Source of the DNA: Paractinoplanes ovalisporus
GTDB taxonomy: Bacteria > Actinomycetota > Actinomycetes > Mycobacteriales > Micromonosporaceae
Assembly: GCF_016834655.1 (NCBI RefSeq)
Contig: NZ_JAENHP010000003.1
Location: 496,001 to 560,000, forward strand
Direction: 5' to 3'
Length of the DNA stretch: 64,000 nucleotides
Below, one piece after another: positions 52,969-61,252 of the stretch (position 1 is its first letter; every line of letters begins with the position of its first letter). Both the position numbers and the translations under genes were made by a program. The notes beneath the pieces were generated by a model that was not told where the DNA came from, did not search any database, and worked only from the letters and a program-made list of their open reading frames with translations.

Positions 52969-53030
52969 CGGGAGCGACGCCAAAAGATCAACCCGGGAGC
53001 GACGCCAAAGACTCACTTCGGGAGCGACGC
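52969..53030. repeat. Three 25-base tandem repeats at gene end
   Basis: CGGGAGCGACGC occurs at 52969, 52994 and 53019, exactly 25 bases apart, with CAAA following the first two copies. The rightmost copy encodes the last residues of the glycosyltransferase (ASLPK), so the other two look like slippage or recombination copies of the gene's 3' end. Confidence 0.75.
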
Positions 53031-54053
53031 GTAGAACTCCACGTGACGACGGGCCGCCGACTCCCAGGTGTGGGCGGCGGCCAGGGCGCGACCGGCCTCA
53101 CGCCGTACGGGGGAAGGCTCTTTGACCGCCCGGGTGAGCGCCGAAGCCAGCGAGGCCGGGTCATGACCGTAGAGGACGGCCGAACCGAACACCTCGCGCA
53201 GCACGGGCAGGTCGCGCACCACGACCGGCACCCCGGCGGCCAGGGCCTCCATCGCCGCCAGCCCGAAGCCCTCCTTGGTGGACGGGAAAGCGAACGCCGC
53301 CGCGCCCGCCACCAGCGAGGGCAGGAAGGAGTGGTCAACCGGTCCCAGCACCTCGGGGGCGACCGGAAGCGTGCGAGCCATGGCATCCCAGGACGAGCGG
53401 TATGCGCGGTAGTCGAACAGCGTCTCGCCGCCCGCGATGACCAGCCGGTGCGGGGTGTCCATCAGGGCGTAGGCGCGCAGCAGGTCGAGCGAACCCTTGC
53501 GCGGTTCGATGCCCCCGACGGACAGAACATACGGTTCGTCGCGCACCGCCGGTTCGGCCGAGGCGAAACGCGCATAGTCGACGCCGTTCGGAATGACCGT
53601 GGCCGGGATGCCCCACCCCGCGTGCAGTTCGGAAGCCACGGCCGAGGAGACACAGATGTGCGCGTACGGGCGTCGCAGTGCACGTTCGTGACAAGCGGCC
53701 AGTTCGGGTGTCGTGAACTGATCGATGTGATGCACGGTGCGAACACAACGGTCGACGGCGTTCGCGCTGATGCAGTCCTGGGCGTGCACGACGTCGTACG
53801 GGAAAGGGTCGAAAGCCTCCCGCAGCAGGGCGATCGACCGCAGGATGCGCGCGCCGACCGTCTCGCCCGGAATATCCGGGAACGGAACCGGGTGGAGGCG
53901 AATACGCGAATCCACCTCCCGGAAGAATCCGCCCCGGGCGAGCGTCCACACGTCGACGTCGTGACCCAGCTCGACGAGCGCCTCGGCCAGCGCGAGCGTA
54001 TGCACCACCCCGCCCCGGGGCCGGGTCGAATAGGTCAGCAGCGCGATTCTCAC
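53013..54053 (-). CDS. MSMEG_0565 family glycosyltransferase
   Basis: 346 residues, GT4 fold: IALLTYSTRPRGGVVHTLALAEALVELGHDV at the front, HAQDCISANAV, IPNGVDYARF, VLSVGGIEPRKGSLDLLRAYA and the donor-binding FAFPSTKEGFGLAAMEALAAGVPVVV (E-x7-E). It belongs to the glycosyltransferase always found with the MSMEG_0566-0572 nitrilase clusters. Acceptor and donor are unknown. It is last in the minus-strand operon and overlaps the second nitrilase by four bases. Confidence 0.9.
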   Translation of the reverse strand: MRIALLTYSTRPRGGVVHTLALAEALVELGHDVDVWTLARGGFFREVDSRIRLHPVPFPDIPGETVGARILRSIALLREAFDPFPYDVVHAQDCISANAVDRCVRTVHHIDQFTTPELAACHERALRRPYAHICVSSAVASELHAGWGIPATVIPNGVDYARFASAEPAVRDEPYVLSVGGIEPRKGSLDLLRAYALMDTPHRLVIAGGETLFDYRAYRSSWDAMARTLPVAPEVLGPVDHSFLPSLVAGAAAFAFPSTKEGFGLAAMEALAAGVPVVVRDLPVLREVFGSAVLYGHDPASLASALTRAVKEPSPVRREAGRALAAAHTWESAARRHVEFYASLPK

Positions 54054-54874
54054 CGATACACCTCCGGCCGCAGCTCACGTAGGTGGCTCAGCACCCGGCG
54101 CGCGCTCGCGATCTCCCCCTGCACGTCCAGCTCGGCCACCGCCAATCCCGCTTTCGCCCACGTACGGGCCAGGACGTTGCCCGCCGGCCCGACCACCTTG
54201 GCCTGCCCGAGGAAGCGCATGCCGCCGGCCGCCCCGGTCTGGTTGGACGACACGACAACCACCTGGTTCTCGGCCGCCCGGGCACAGTCGTAGAGGTCGA
54301 ACAGCCGCGACTGGCGGTCCTGCGACATCTTCGGGGCGGCGTTGGTGATGCTGGCCGGCCACGCCGACAGGCAGGCCACGATCTCGGCGCCGTCCCGGGC
54401 CAGGCTCCGCGCCGACTCGGGGAACGTCTTGTCGTAGTCGATCAGCATGCCGATCCGGCCGATCGGCGTGTCGAAGGCCGCGAACCGGTCCCCGGCCCGA
54501 TAGGCGACGCCCTCGGCCGCGGGCAGGTGCACCTTGCGATGCCGGCCGAGCACGCCGTCGCCGGTGAGGCAGACCGCCGCGTTGTAGCGGTCGTCGCCGT
54601 CGGCCTCGCAGAAACCGACGCAGACCACCATGTCGCGCGCGGCCGCGCCGATCTGCTCGAAGATCGGGTCGTCCGGTTTGAGGGCGGGCGGGAACGCGGA
54701 CGGGTCAGGGTGGCGCAGGTCGGCCAGGTAACCGCCGAGCGCGGCGTCGGGCAGCACGAGCAGCCCGGCCCCGGCCGCGCGGGCGTCGCCGATCAGCTTG
54801 CCGATGCGGCCGAGGTCGTGCTCGAGGTCCCGCCCGAAGTGCGCCGCCGCGGCCGCGATCCTGGTGCCGGCCAT
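54050..54874 (-). CDS. Nitrilase-superfamily protein with Asp in place of catalytic Glu
   Basis: 274 residues of the carbon-nitrogen hydrolase fold. The catalytic Lys is in GRHRKVHLP and the Cys in GAEIVACLSAWP, but the first catalytic position reads LLVLPDAALGGYLADL: Asp where the family has Glu. The neighbour at 54874-55689 keeps Glu in the same motif. Otherwise the two are alike over their whole length and evidently arose by duplication. The Asp could weaken or redirect hydrolysis, or the protein may act as a partner subunit in the nitrilase helix. It overlaps its neighbour by one base (TGATG). Confidence 0.88.
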   Translation of the reverse strand: MAGTRIAAAAAHFGRDLEHDLGRIGKLIGDARAAGAGLLVLPDAALGGYLADLRHPDPSAFPPALKPDDPIFEQIGAAARDMVVCVGFCEADGDDRYNAAVCLTGDGVLGRHRKVHLPAAEGVAYRAGDRFAAFDTPIGRIGMLIDYDKTFPESARSLARDGAEIVACLSAWPASITNAAPKMSQDRQSRLFDLYDCARAAENQVVVVSSNQTGAAGGMRFLGQAKVVGPAGNVLARTWAKAGLAVAELDVQGEIASARRVLSHLRELRPEVYR

Positions 54875-55689
54875 CAGATGTAGGCGGCCGGTCGGCGGTC
54901 GCGCAGGTGACCCATGTAGCGGCGGGCGGCCGCGAGCGAACCGGCGACGTCCACCGTGGCCACCGCCATGCCGGGTTCGCAGCCGGTGGTGGCGAGCACG
55001 TCCCCGCCCGGGTCGACGATCTTGGCGCTGCACACGAACCGGAGCGAGCCGAACGTCCCGGACTGGTTGGCCGACAGCCACACCACCTGGTTCTCGAGGG
55101 CGCGGGCGCGGTCGAACAGGTCGAACCGGCGGGTCCAGCGGTCCTCGGCGAGGTCGGCGGGTGCGTTCGTACGGGATCCGGGCCAGGCCGAGACGCAGAC
55201 GATGATCTCCGCGCCGTCCAGCGCCAGGGTGCGCGCCGACTCCGGGAACGCCTTGTCGTAGCAGATCATCAGCCCGATCCGCCCCACCGGCGTGTCGAAC
55301 GCCGTGAACGAGTCACCCGACGAGTAGCTGGCGTCCTCGCGCAGCGGCTGGTGCACCTTGCGGTGGTTGCCGAGCACGCGCCCCTCGCCGACGCAGACCA
55401 CGCTGTTGTAGCGGGCGCCGTCGCCGCCGGCCTCGCAGTAGCCCGCGCACACCACCATGTCGCCCGCAAGCTCGATGAGCCGCCCGATCTCCGGCCCGTC
55501 CAGGCGCAGCGCCGGCGGTTGTTCGGCCTTGCCGTTGAGGTCGGCCAGATAGCCCCCGAGACACGCTTCGGGAAGAGCCAGCAGCCGTACGCCGTCGGTC
55601 CGCGCCGCCGCGATCAGCTTCTCGATGCGGTGGAAGTCCTCGTCGAGGTCGCGGTCGAAGGCCTCCGCGACCGCCGCCACTCTGATCAT
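54874..55689 (-). CDS. Nit1C-type nitrilase
   Basis: 271 residues. The triad is complete: Glu in LLALPEACLGGYLADL, Lys in GNHRKVHQP and Cys in GAEIIVCVSAWPGS. It converts a nitrile to acid and ammonia or to an amide. The equivalent enzyme of the Pseudomonas Nit1C cluster is required for growth on cyanide (established there); its true substrate in actinobacteria is unknown. ATGA overlap with the GNAT-AIR fusion and one-base overlap with the second nitrilase. Confidence 0.92.
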   Translation of the reverse strand: MIRVAAVAEAFDRDLDEDFHRIEKLIAAARTDGVRLLALPEACLGGYLADLNGKAEQPPALRLDGPEIGRLIELAGDMVVCAGYCEAGGDGARYNSVVCVGEGRVLGNHRKVHQPLREDASYSSGDSFTAFDTPVGRIGLMICYDKAFPESARTLALDGAEIIVCVSAWPGSRTNAPADLAEDRWTRRFDLFDRARALENQVVWLSANQSGTFGSLRFVCSAKIVDPGGDVLATTGCEPGMAVATVDVAGSLAAARRYMGHLRDRRPAAYI

Positions 55690-57047
55690 GCCGCAGCCCC
55701 CATCCCTGTGACCCCACCGGAAACGGCGGGTGTGATCTCTCCGTCGGGCCAGCGCAGGCCGACCCCGCGACCGGCGACCAGTTCGCCGCACTCGGCGGTG
55801 ACGGCCGGTCCGGCCGGCGCGGGTCGTTGCGGTCCGGCCGTGAGCATCGCGAACCCGGGGAAACAGGTGAGCCAGTCCCCCATGGTCGCCGCCGCGGGCC
55901 GGGGAACCGACGCCACGTCCAGCACGGCCCCGCAGCCGCCGGCCTCGGCCAGCATGCCGAGCGTCCCGGCGATCCCGGCCATCGACACATCCTTGGCCGC
56001 CGCCGGTCCCGACGCGGCCACGAACTCCTGCATCTGCCGGAGCTCATCCGGTTGCCGCCAGGAGGTCGAATCCCACTGCCGTCCCTGATAGCCGGGCCGC
56101 CAGCCGCCACCGAGGTCGGCCGTGAGCCGGACGCGATGACCGGGCCGTCCACCGCCGCCCGGAACCGGCCGCGCGGTCCGTCCCAGCGCGGTCGCCGACA
56201 GCGCCGCCGGGACGCCGAGCTGGGTGTGTCCGCCGAGAATCGGGATCCCGTACGCGGTCGCCGCCTCCCGCAGCCCACTCAGGATCTTCGCCGCGGCCGT
56301 CGCGTCGCGCGCCCCGACCGCGTTGAGCAGCCCGACAGGTGCGGCGCCCATGGCCGCCAGGTCGTTCACATTGACGAGCACCGCGCACCATCCGGCCCAG
56401 TGCGGGTCGCGCTCGACCATCGACGGCAGGATCGCGTCGCACGCGGCGATCAGGTCGCTTCCCGGTACGGGGGCGCCGTCGTCCCCGACGAACCCCGCGC
56501 CGCCCGGGTTGAGGCCGTCGAGCAGCCCGCCGAGCGGGTTCTTGGTCGCCGCCGCGAGAGCCGCGATCCGCCCGATCGGCCACCGCATCAGGTGGTGGGG
56601 CTGCCCGGCCACGGTCACCGGCCGGATCGACAGCCAGCCCAGCCGTTCGAACATGCGCCGGAACCGGACCTGCACGGTCGCGTCGAAACGCAACGCGCCC
56701 GCCTGTTCGGCCGCCGCGCACGCCGCCCGAATGAGCGCCGGCCCGATCCGTTGCGCGCCGCGGACAGCCGGATCGACCACCAGGCGGCCGCCCTGCCACC
56801 AGCCGATGTCCGGACCGTCGGTGGCCGGACCCAGCCGTACGCCACCGAGCAGCGCGCCGCTCGCATCGCGCGCTTCGAGCACGATCGTGCGCGGATCGTC
56901 GTCCCGATCGTCGCGATCGCTCAAAGCGAACAGTCCCTGTTCGTGCACGAACACTTGCTGCCGCAACCGGTGGTAGTCGTTGCGCGTTCGCGCAGGTTCG
57001 ATCAGAAACCGCGGCGCCCCGAGCAGCGCCGGCACCAGATCCCTCAT
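55686..57047 (-). CDS. Fused GNAT acetyltransferase and AIR-synthase-like protein (MSMEG_0567/Sll0786-Sll0787 type)
   Basis: 453 residues. Residues about 1-165 are a GNAT domain (LVVDPAVRGAQRIGPALIRAACAAAEQAG is the acetyl-CoA loop region). Residues about 175-453 are an AIR-synthase/PurM-like domain (GDDGAPVPGSDLIAACDAILPSMV, VNVNDLAAMGAAPVGLLNA, ILGGHTQLGVP, AAKDVSMAGIAGTLGMLAEAGGCGAVLDV). The two occur as separate nitE- and nitF-type genes in many clusters. The ATG at 57047 follows GCGGCCGGCGGATG context by ATGA overlap with the radical SAM gene. The PurM domain suggests ATP-dependent ring formation or phosphorylation of a nitrogenous intermediate; inference. Confidence 0.88.
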   Translation of the reverse strand: MRDLVPALLGAPRFLIEPARTRNDYHRLRQQVFVHEQGLFALSDRDDRDDDPRTIVLEARDASGALLGGVRLGPATDGPDIGWWQGGRLVVDPAVRGAQRIGPALIRAACAAAEQAGALRFDATVQVRFRRMFERLGWLSIRPVTVAGQPHHLMRWPIGRIAALAAATKNPLGGLLDGLNPGGAGFVGDDGAPVPGSDLIAACDAILPSMVERDPHWAGWCAVLVNVNDLAAMGAAPVGLLNAVGARDATAAAKILSGLREAATAYGIPILGGHTQLGVPAALSATALGRTARPVPGGGGRPGHRVRLTADLGGGWRPGYQGRQWDSTSWRQPDELRQMQEFVAASGPAAAKDVSMAGIAGTLGMLAEAGGCGAVLDVASVPRPAAATMGDWLTCFPGFAMLTAGPQRPAPAGPAVTAECGELVAGRGVGLRWPDGEITPAVSGGVTGMGAAA

Positions 57048-58096
57048 CCGCCGGCCGCCTGCAACACGCCGCACGCCCCGCACGCGGCACAACCGGCGGC
57101 CTGGTCGGCGCCGAGCATCCCCGCCTCGCGCAGCAGCGCCGCCACGCGAGCGGACACATCCCGTACGAGGGAAGGGGGTGGACCTTGAATGCCGTCGCGC
57201 CGAGCCAGGGTGCCCGGCATCGGGCGGAACGGCACCACGAACGGATAGACGCCCCGCGCGATCAACTTGCGGCAGCCCTCGACCAGCTCGTCGGGATCCT
57301 CGCCGAGCCCGATCAGCAGATAGGTCGACACCTGGTTACGCCCGAACACCTCGACCGCATAGTCCCAGGCCGCCTCGTACTCGGCCATCGGCACCGACCC
57401 CTTGCCGGGCATCCAGCGCAGCCGGACGTCGTCGTCGAGCGCCTCGGCGTGGATGCCGATCGACACCGCCCCGGCGTCGCGCAGCTCCCGGATGACGGCC
57501 AGGTCGCCCGGCGGTTCGATCTGCACCTGGATCGGCAGGCCGGGAACCCGTTCGAGCACCGCGCGCACCGAACGCACAAGGTTGCGCGCCCCGCGATCCG
57601 GACCGGTCGTCGTGCCGGTGGTCATGACCATCTGCCGTACGCCGTCGAGCCGCACCGCCGCCTCGGCCACCTCGGCCAGCTGGGCCGGCGTCTTGGCCGC
57701 GACCGTGGCCCCGGCGCGCAGCGACTCCTCGATCGTGCAGAACCGGCACCGCTGGTCCTCCCCATACCGGATGCACGTTTGCACAACCGTCGTCGCGAGC
57801 ACGTCCCGACCGTGCAGACGCGCGATCTTCTCGTACGGAACCCCGTCCGCCGTGGACAGGTCGTAGAACCGGGGCCGGCGCACGACCGACAGCGAGAGCC
57901 CGGTGTCCGACTCGCCCAGCCACAGCTTGTTGTCCCGCACCTCGTACGGACTCCGGGGGTTGATCGGCAGGGCCGCGTTGCCGCCGTCGATCACCAGGTG
58001 CCCGTCGTCGCTGGGGCCGGCCCCCGCCGGGCGGTGCACGGGCGTAGGCACCCGCACACCGCGCACGGCGAGGTCCGCGCGAACGTCGATGCTCAT
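57044..58096 (-). CDS. MSMEG_0568 family radical SAM protein
   Basis: 350 residues. The cluster-binding segment is TCIRYGEDQRCRFCTIEES, a C-x8-C-x2-C arrangement rather than the usual C-x3-C-x2-C. Barrel segments follow (MVMTTGTTTGPDRGARNL, IQVQIEPPGDLAVIREL, GIHAEALDDDVRLRWMPGKG, STYLLIGLGEDPDELVEG, FVVPFRPMPGT). The C-terminus has a second Cys group CAACGACG. It presumably makes or cleaves a carbon-nitrogen containing substrate for the nitrilase. One-base overlap with the upstream gene. Confidence 0.9.
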   Translation of the reverse strand: MSIDVRADLAVRGVRVPTPVHRPAGAGPSDDGHLVIDGGNAALPINPRSPYEVRDNKLWLGESDTGLSLSVVRRPRFYDLSTADGVPYEKIARLHGRDVLATTVVQTCIRYGEDQRCRFCTIEESLRAGATVAAKTPAQLAEVAEAAVRLDGVRQMVMTTGTTTGPDRGARNLVRSVRAVLERVPGLPIQVQIEPPGDLAVIRELRDAGAVSIGIHAEALDDDVRLRWMPGKGSVPMAEYEAAWDYAVEVFGRNQVSTYLLIGLGEDPDELVEGCRKLIARGVYPFVVPFRPMPGTLARRDGIQGPPPSLVRDVSARVAALLREAGMLGADQAAGCAACGACGVLQAAGG

Positions 58097-58608
58097 CAGA
58101 ACATGTACGTCGAGTTGATGATCGCGCCCTTGCGTGCGTAGTGGATGAGCGCGTCCTGCACGTCCAGCGGGTGCGTCGGGATGACGCCCTCGATCAGGTC
58201 CTCCTCGCGGGCGCCGTGCAGCGACAGCCCGAACCGGCAGCAGTAGACCTTGCCGCCCTCGGCCATGAACGTCTTGAGCGAGTTGTTGATGTTGTGCTCG
58301 CCCGGGAAGGCCGAGTTGCCGGTGGTCGGGAAGCCGCGGGTGGCCAGGCAGTTCAGCGAACCCGGGCCATAGAAGTAGATAGCCGACTCGAATCCCTTGC
58401 GCAGCGCCCGGGTGGCCTGCAGGACGGCGACGAAGCTGACCGACGACTCGTGGGCGATGCCGTGCACGAGCGTGAAGTAGCTCTGCCCCTCCTCGGCTTT
58501 GTAGTCGGGGAAGACCTTGGTGCCGCCGTAGATGCTGGAACCCTCGGCCAGCGCCGGGTGCGGGATCTCGTTGAGGCTCTTCTGCTCGAGGTCGGTCAGG
58601 TCGGTCAT
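58096..58608 (-). CDS. MSMEG_0572/Sll0783 family nitrogen-starvation protein
   Basis: 170 residues, no membrane segment. Conserved text: LNEIPHPALAEGSSIYGGTKVFPDYKAEEGQSYFTLVHGIAHESSVSFVAVL, AIYFYGPGSLNCLATRGFPTTGNSAFPGEHNINNSL, VYCCRFGLSLHGAREEDLIEGVIPTHPLDVQDALI. It resembles a DsrE-like fold (CCRFGLSLHG). In Synechocystis Sll0783 is induced by nitrogen starvation and needed for polyhydroxybutyrate build-up. The biochemical role is unknown. GGAGATCAGC precedes the ATG at 58608. Confidence 0.88.
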   Translation of the reverse strand: MTDLTDLEQKSLNEIPHPALAEGSSIYGGTKVFPDYKAEEGQSYFTLVHGIAHESSVSFVAVLQATRALRKGFESAIYFYGPGSLNCLATRGFPTTGNSAFPGEHNINNSLKTFMAEGGKVYCCRFGLSLHGAREEDLIEGVIPTHPLDVQDALIHYARKGAIINSTYMF

Positions 58609-58618
58609 GCTGATCTCC

Positions 58619-59422
58619 TTAGTGGTAGAGCTTCGAGAAGTTGGTCTGGAAGACGGCGTCGGACAGTTCGCGTCCGGGGGCGGCCGCCTGGAGGCGGGCC
58701 AGTTCGCCGGCGTGGTCGCCCCACGGCTCGTCGCTGGCGAACAGCACCCGGTCGTGGCCGAGGCCGCGCCGGTCGATCTCCTGGGCCAGCCAACGCGGGG
58801 CGAATCCGATCGCCCACGACAGATCGGTGTAGACCTGTTTGCCGGCCGCGATCCAGTCGAAGAAGCGGCCGCCGACGAGCTTGATGTGGCCGCTCATCCC
58901 GCCCCCGAAGTGGACGAGGTGGATCTTCACGTCGTCGCCGTGGCGGTCGACCAGTTGCCCGACCTGGTCGATGTCGGAGGCGGCGCCGGGCGAGGTGTGC
59001 ACGTGGACGACCAGGTCGTGCTCACGGGCGGCGGCGAAGATCGGTTCCAGTCCCGGGTCGTCGATGCTGCCGCCCAGCAGGAAACTGATCTTCAGGGCCC
59101 GTACGCCGGGTTCGCCCGCGAGTTTCAGCGCCCGTTTCGTCCGCTCGGCGTCGCCGGCCTGGGCGCTCACCCACAAGCCGCACCGGATCCGGTCGTCCTT
59201 CTGCGCGGCCTCGACGACCAGGTCGTTGAAGCCGAACGCCACGTCGGGATCCGGTACGCCGTAGTTGGGCAGGATCAGCGCGCGTTCCGTGCCCTCGCGG
59301 TCGAGATCCTTGAGCAGCCCGTCGATCGTGGCCCGGGCCGTCACGTCCGGGTTGACCGGCGGCCCGCCATAGAACGGATACGCCGGAAGAACGCCGAGGT
59401 GCCGGTGAGCGTCAGACGTCAT
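58619..59422 (-). CDS. Amidohydrolase 2-type TIM-barrel hydrolase
   Basis: 267 residues. SDAHRHLG at the start carries the metal-binding His pair; KISFLLGGSIDDPGLEPIFAAAREHDLVVHVHTSPG and LVHFGGGMSGH supply further His, and VLFASDEPWGDHAGELARL the final Asp. It belongs to the amidohydrolase family found in MSMEG_0571-type clusters; it could hydrolyse or decarboxylate the ring product of the pathway. It is 10 bases upstream of the Sll0783-like gene start on the minus strand and 64 bases downstream of the flavoprotein stop. Confidence 0.87.
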   Translation of the reverse strand: MTSDAHRHLGVLPAYPFYGGPPVNPDVTARATIDGLLKDLDREGTERALILPNYGVPDPDVAFGFNDLVVEAAQKDDRIRCGLWVSAQAGDAERTKRALKLAGEPGVRALKISFLLGGSIDDPGLEPIFAAAREHDLVVHVHTSPGAASDIDQVGQLVDRHGDDVKIHLVHFGGGMSGHIKLVGGRFFDWIAAGKQVYTDLSWAIGFAPRWLAQEIDRRGLGHDRVLFASDEPWGDHAGELARLQAAAPGRELSDAVFQTNFSKLYH

Positions 59423-59486
59423 GCTGAATCTCCTGTGGCTTGCCTTCCTGGCCCTACGATCGCTTCGCTCACTCCGGTGCAGTCAG

Positions 59487-60779
59487 TCATGCCGCCCACT
59501 CCAGATCCGGGTAGGTCTCGGTCGGCGTGCCGGCCAGCCAGCTCACGCCCTCGGCCGCCTGCAAGCGCCGGGCCCGCGTGATCTGATCCGCCAGGTGCTC
59601 GGCGTCGCGGGCCACCCCGGCGAACCGTCCCGACCCCCACGTGTGCTGCCACGGCAACCCGAGGAAGTACAGCCCCGGGCAGCTGGTGACGCCGCGGTCG
59701 TGGGTCGGATAGCCACGGCCGTCGAAGACCGGCACCTCTATCCAACGGTGATCGCGGTGGAAGCCGGTCGCCCAGACGACCGCGCTGATGTTCTCGAGAC
59801 GCAGGGGTTCGGATACGCCGGGCGTCCACACCGGCTCGTACCGTTCCTCCGTCGGCGCTTCGATGCCGCTCCGCGCGATATACGCGTCGATGGCGTCCTT
59901 GATGCCCTCGGCCACGGCGTCCGCGTTGTCGAGGTTGCGTCCGAGGTCGTCCCCGAACACCACCGCCGAATCGACCGAGAGCAGGCGCCCGTACAGCCTC
60001 ATCCCCTCGGTCGCGAACCGCCGCAGATCGATGTCGCGCCCGCCCCCGCGTCCGGTCATGTAGTGGTTGGCCCGCAGACGCACCTCGTCCGCGTCGCCGA
60101 ACTCGTGCACGCTCTTGTCGTAGTGGCCCATCTCCTCGAGCCAGGCCAGCGTGTCGCGCCCCCGATAGCGGCGGGCCGCCCGCGGCGCACTCCCCACCGC
60201 GAGATGCACGCGGCGCCCGGCGAGGTGCAGGTCCTCCGCGATCTGGCATCCCGACTGCCCGGTCCCGACGACCAGCACCTCGCCGTCCGGCAGCTGCCCC
60301 GGGTTGCGGTACTGCGACGAGTGCACCTGCGCGATGTGCGGCGGGAACTTCTCGGCCAGGCGCGGCATCGCGGGCCGGTGGTAGCCACCCGTCGCGATCA
60401 CCACCTGGTCGGCGGTGATCCGGCCGTCGCTCGAGACCAGTTCAAAGACATTTCCCGTACGGCGGAGACGAGTCACCTCGACCCCTTCGCGCACCGGCGG
60501 GTCGAAGCCGGCCGCGTACTTCTCCAGGAAGGTGACCACCTCGGCCCCGGTCATGAACCCGTCCGGGTCGTCGCCGCTGTAGGACCAGCCCGGGAGGCGG
60601 CACTGCCAGTTCGGCGTGACCAGGCAGAACGAGTCCCAGCGGCGGTCGCGCCACTCGTGGCCGACCCGGTCCCGCTCGAACACCACGTGGTCGGCGCCGC
60701 GCTGCCGCAGAAACCAGCTCATGCTCAGGCCGGCCTGCCCGCCCCCGATCACCGCCACGCCCACGTGTTGGGTGCTCAT
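59487..60779 (-). CDS. MSMEG_0569 family flavin-dependent oxidoreductase
   Basis: 430 residues. FAD motif VAVIGGGQAGLSMSWFL at the N-terminus; NADPH motif VLVVGTGQSGCQIAEDL near 180; the monooxygenase-like ATGFHRD near 355 and WGSGRFAGVARDAEHLAD at the C-terminus. It resembles flavin-containing monooxygenases, which hydroxylate N or C atoms using NADPH and O2. In the Nit1C setting it may oxidise the nitrile or cyanide-derived adduct. The ATG at 60779 overlaps the stop of the small gene upstream (ATGA). Confidence 0.9.
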   Translation of the reverse strand: MSTQHVGVAVIGGGQAGLSMSWFLRQRGADHVVFERDRVGHEWRDRRWDSFCLVTPNWQCRLPGWSYSGDDPDGFMTGAEVVTFLEKYAAGFDPPVREGVEVTRLRRTGNVFELVSSDGRITADQVVIATGGYHRPAMPRLAEKFPPHIAQVHSSQYRNPGQLPDGEVLVVGTGQSGCQIAEDLHLAGRRVHLAVGSAPRAARRYRGRDTLAWLEEMGHYDKSVHEFGDADEVRLRANHYMTGRGGGRDIDLRRFATEGMRLYGRLLSVDSAVVFGDDLGRNLDNADAVAEGIKDAIDAYIARSGIEAPTEERYEPVWTPGVSEPLRLENISAVVWATGFHRDHRWIEVPVFDGRGYPTHDRGVTSCPGLYFLGLPWQHTWGSGRFAGVARDAEHLADQITRARRLQAAEGVSWLAGTPTETYPDLEWAA

Positions 60780-61054
60780 GACTCGATCCCCTCCACGAAC
60801 ACGTCGCCGGAAGGTTGCGCGGCGGCCCGGGCCTCGACCAGGGCGAGGCTGCGGGCGGCGTTTCCGCACGGGAAGCCGTACGTCTGACGCACCCGCTCGC
60901 TGGCTTCGGTCAGGGCCTTCCGGCTGGTCGCGACGAACTCGCCGACCGGAATCCGCTGCCCCGCCGAGAAGAAGTCCTCGACCACTGTCGAGGGTGAGTA
61001 GATCCGTTGCGCCACGCCGTCCGGCCAGCGCACCAACACGTACCGTTCCGGCAT
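60776..61054 (-). CDS. MSMEG_0570 family small protein
   Basis: 92 residues: RYVLVRWPDGVAQRIYSPSTVVEDFFSAGQRIPVGEFVATSRKALTEASERVRQTYGFPCGNAARSL. The PCG motif near 75 is conserved in my recollection of the family. The ATG at 61054 is chosen because GGAGGGG lies 7 bases before it; an ATG five codons earlier has none. It opens the nitrilase operon. The function is unknown. Confidence 0.87.
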   Translation of the reverse strand: MPERYVLVRWPDGVAQRIYSPSTVVEDFFSAGQRIPVGEFVATSRKALTEASERVRQTYGFPCGNAARSLALVEARAAAQPSGDVFVEGIES

Positions 61055-61252
61055 GGCGAACCCCTCCACCGGCCCGTCCGCCCAGGTCGGGCGGCTGGTG
61101 ATGGACCCCAGTCAGCCAATCCGCGGTTTCGGCGGAGTTTCATCCGGAACAACGCGTCGTTAGATGGCCCTCACTTCGGCCGCGGATGTCGGACGTGTTA
61201 CCGGCGATTCCCCTAGTCTTCGATCTTCTGACCCATTTCCCGGGAGCGGCTG
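61055..61252. other. 198-base divergent promoter region of nitrilase cluster
   Basis: It separates the first gene of the nitrilase operon (minus) and the STAND regulator (plus). No strong palindrome or known operator was recognised; it must hold both promoters. Confidence 0.5.

Noticed and set aside
51909-54293. Long + strand open frame opposite the membrane protein and glycosyltransferase
   Set aside because: His/Arg/Asp/Val-biased text typical of the reverse complement of high-GC coding DNA; the minus-strand genes are well supported.
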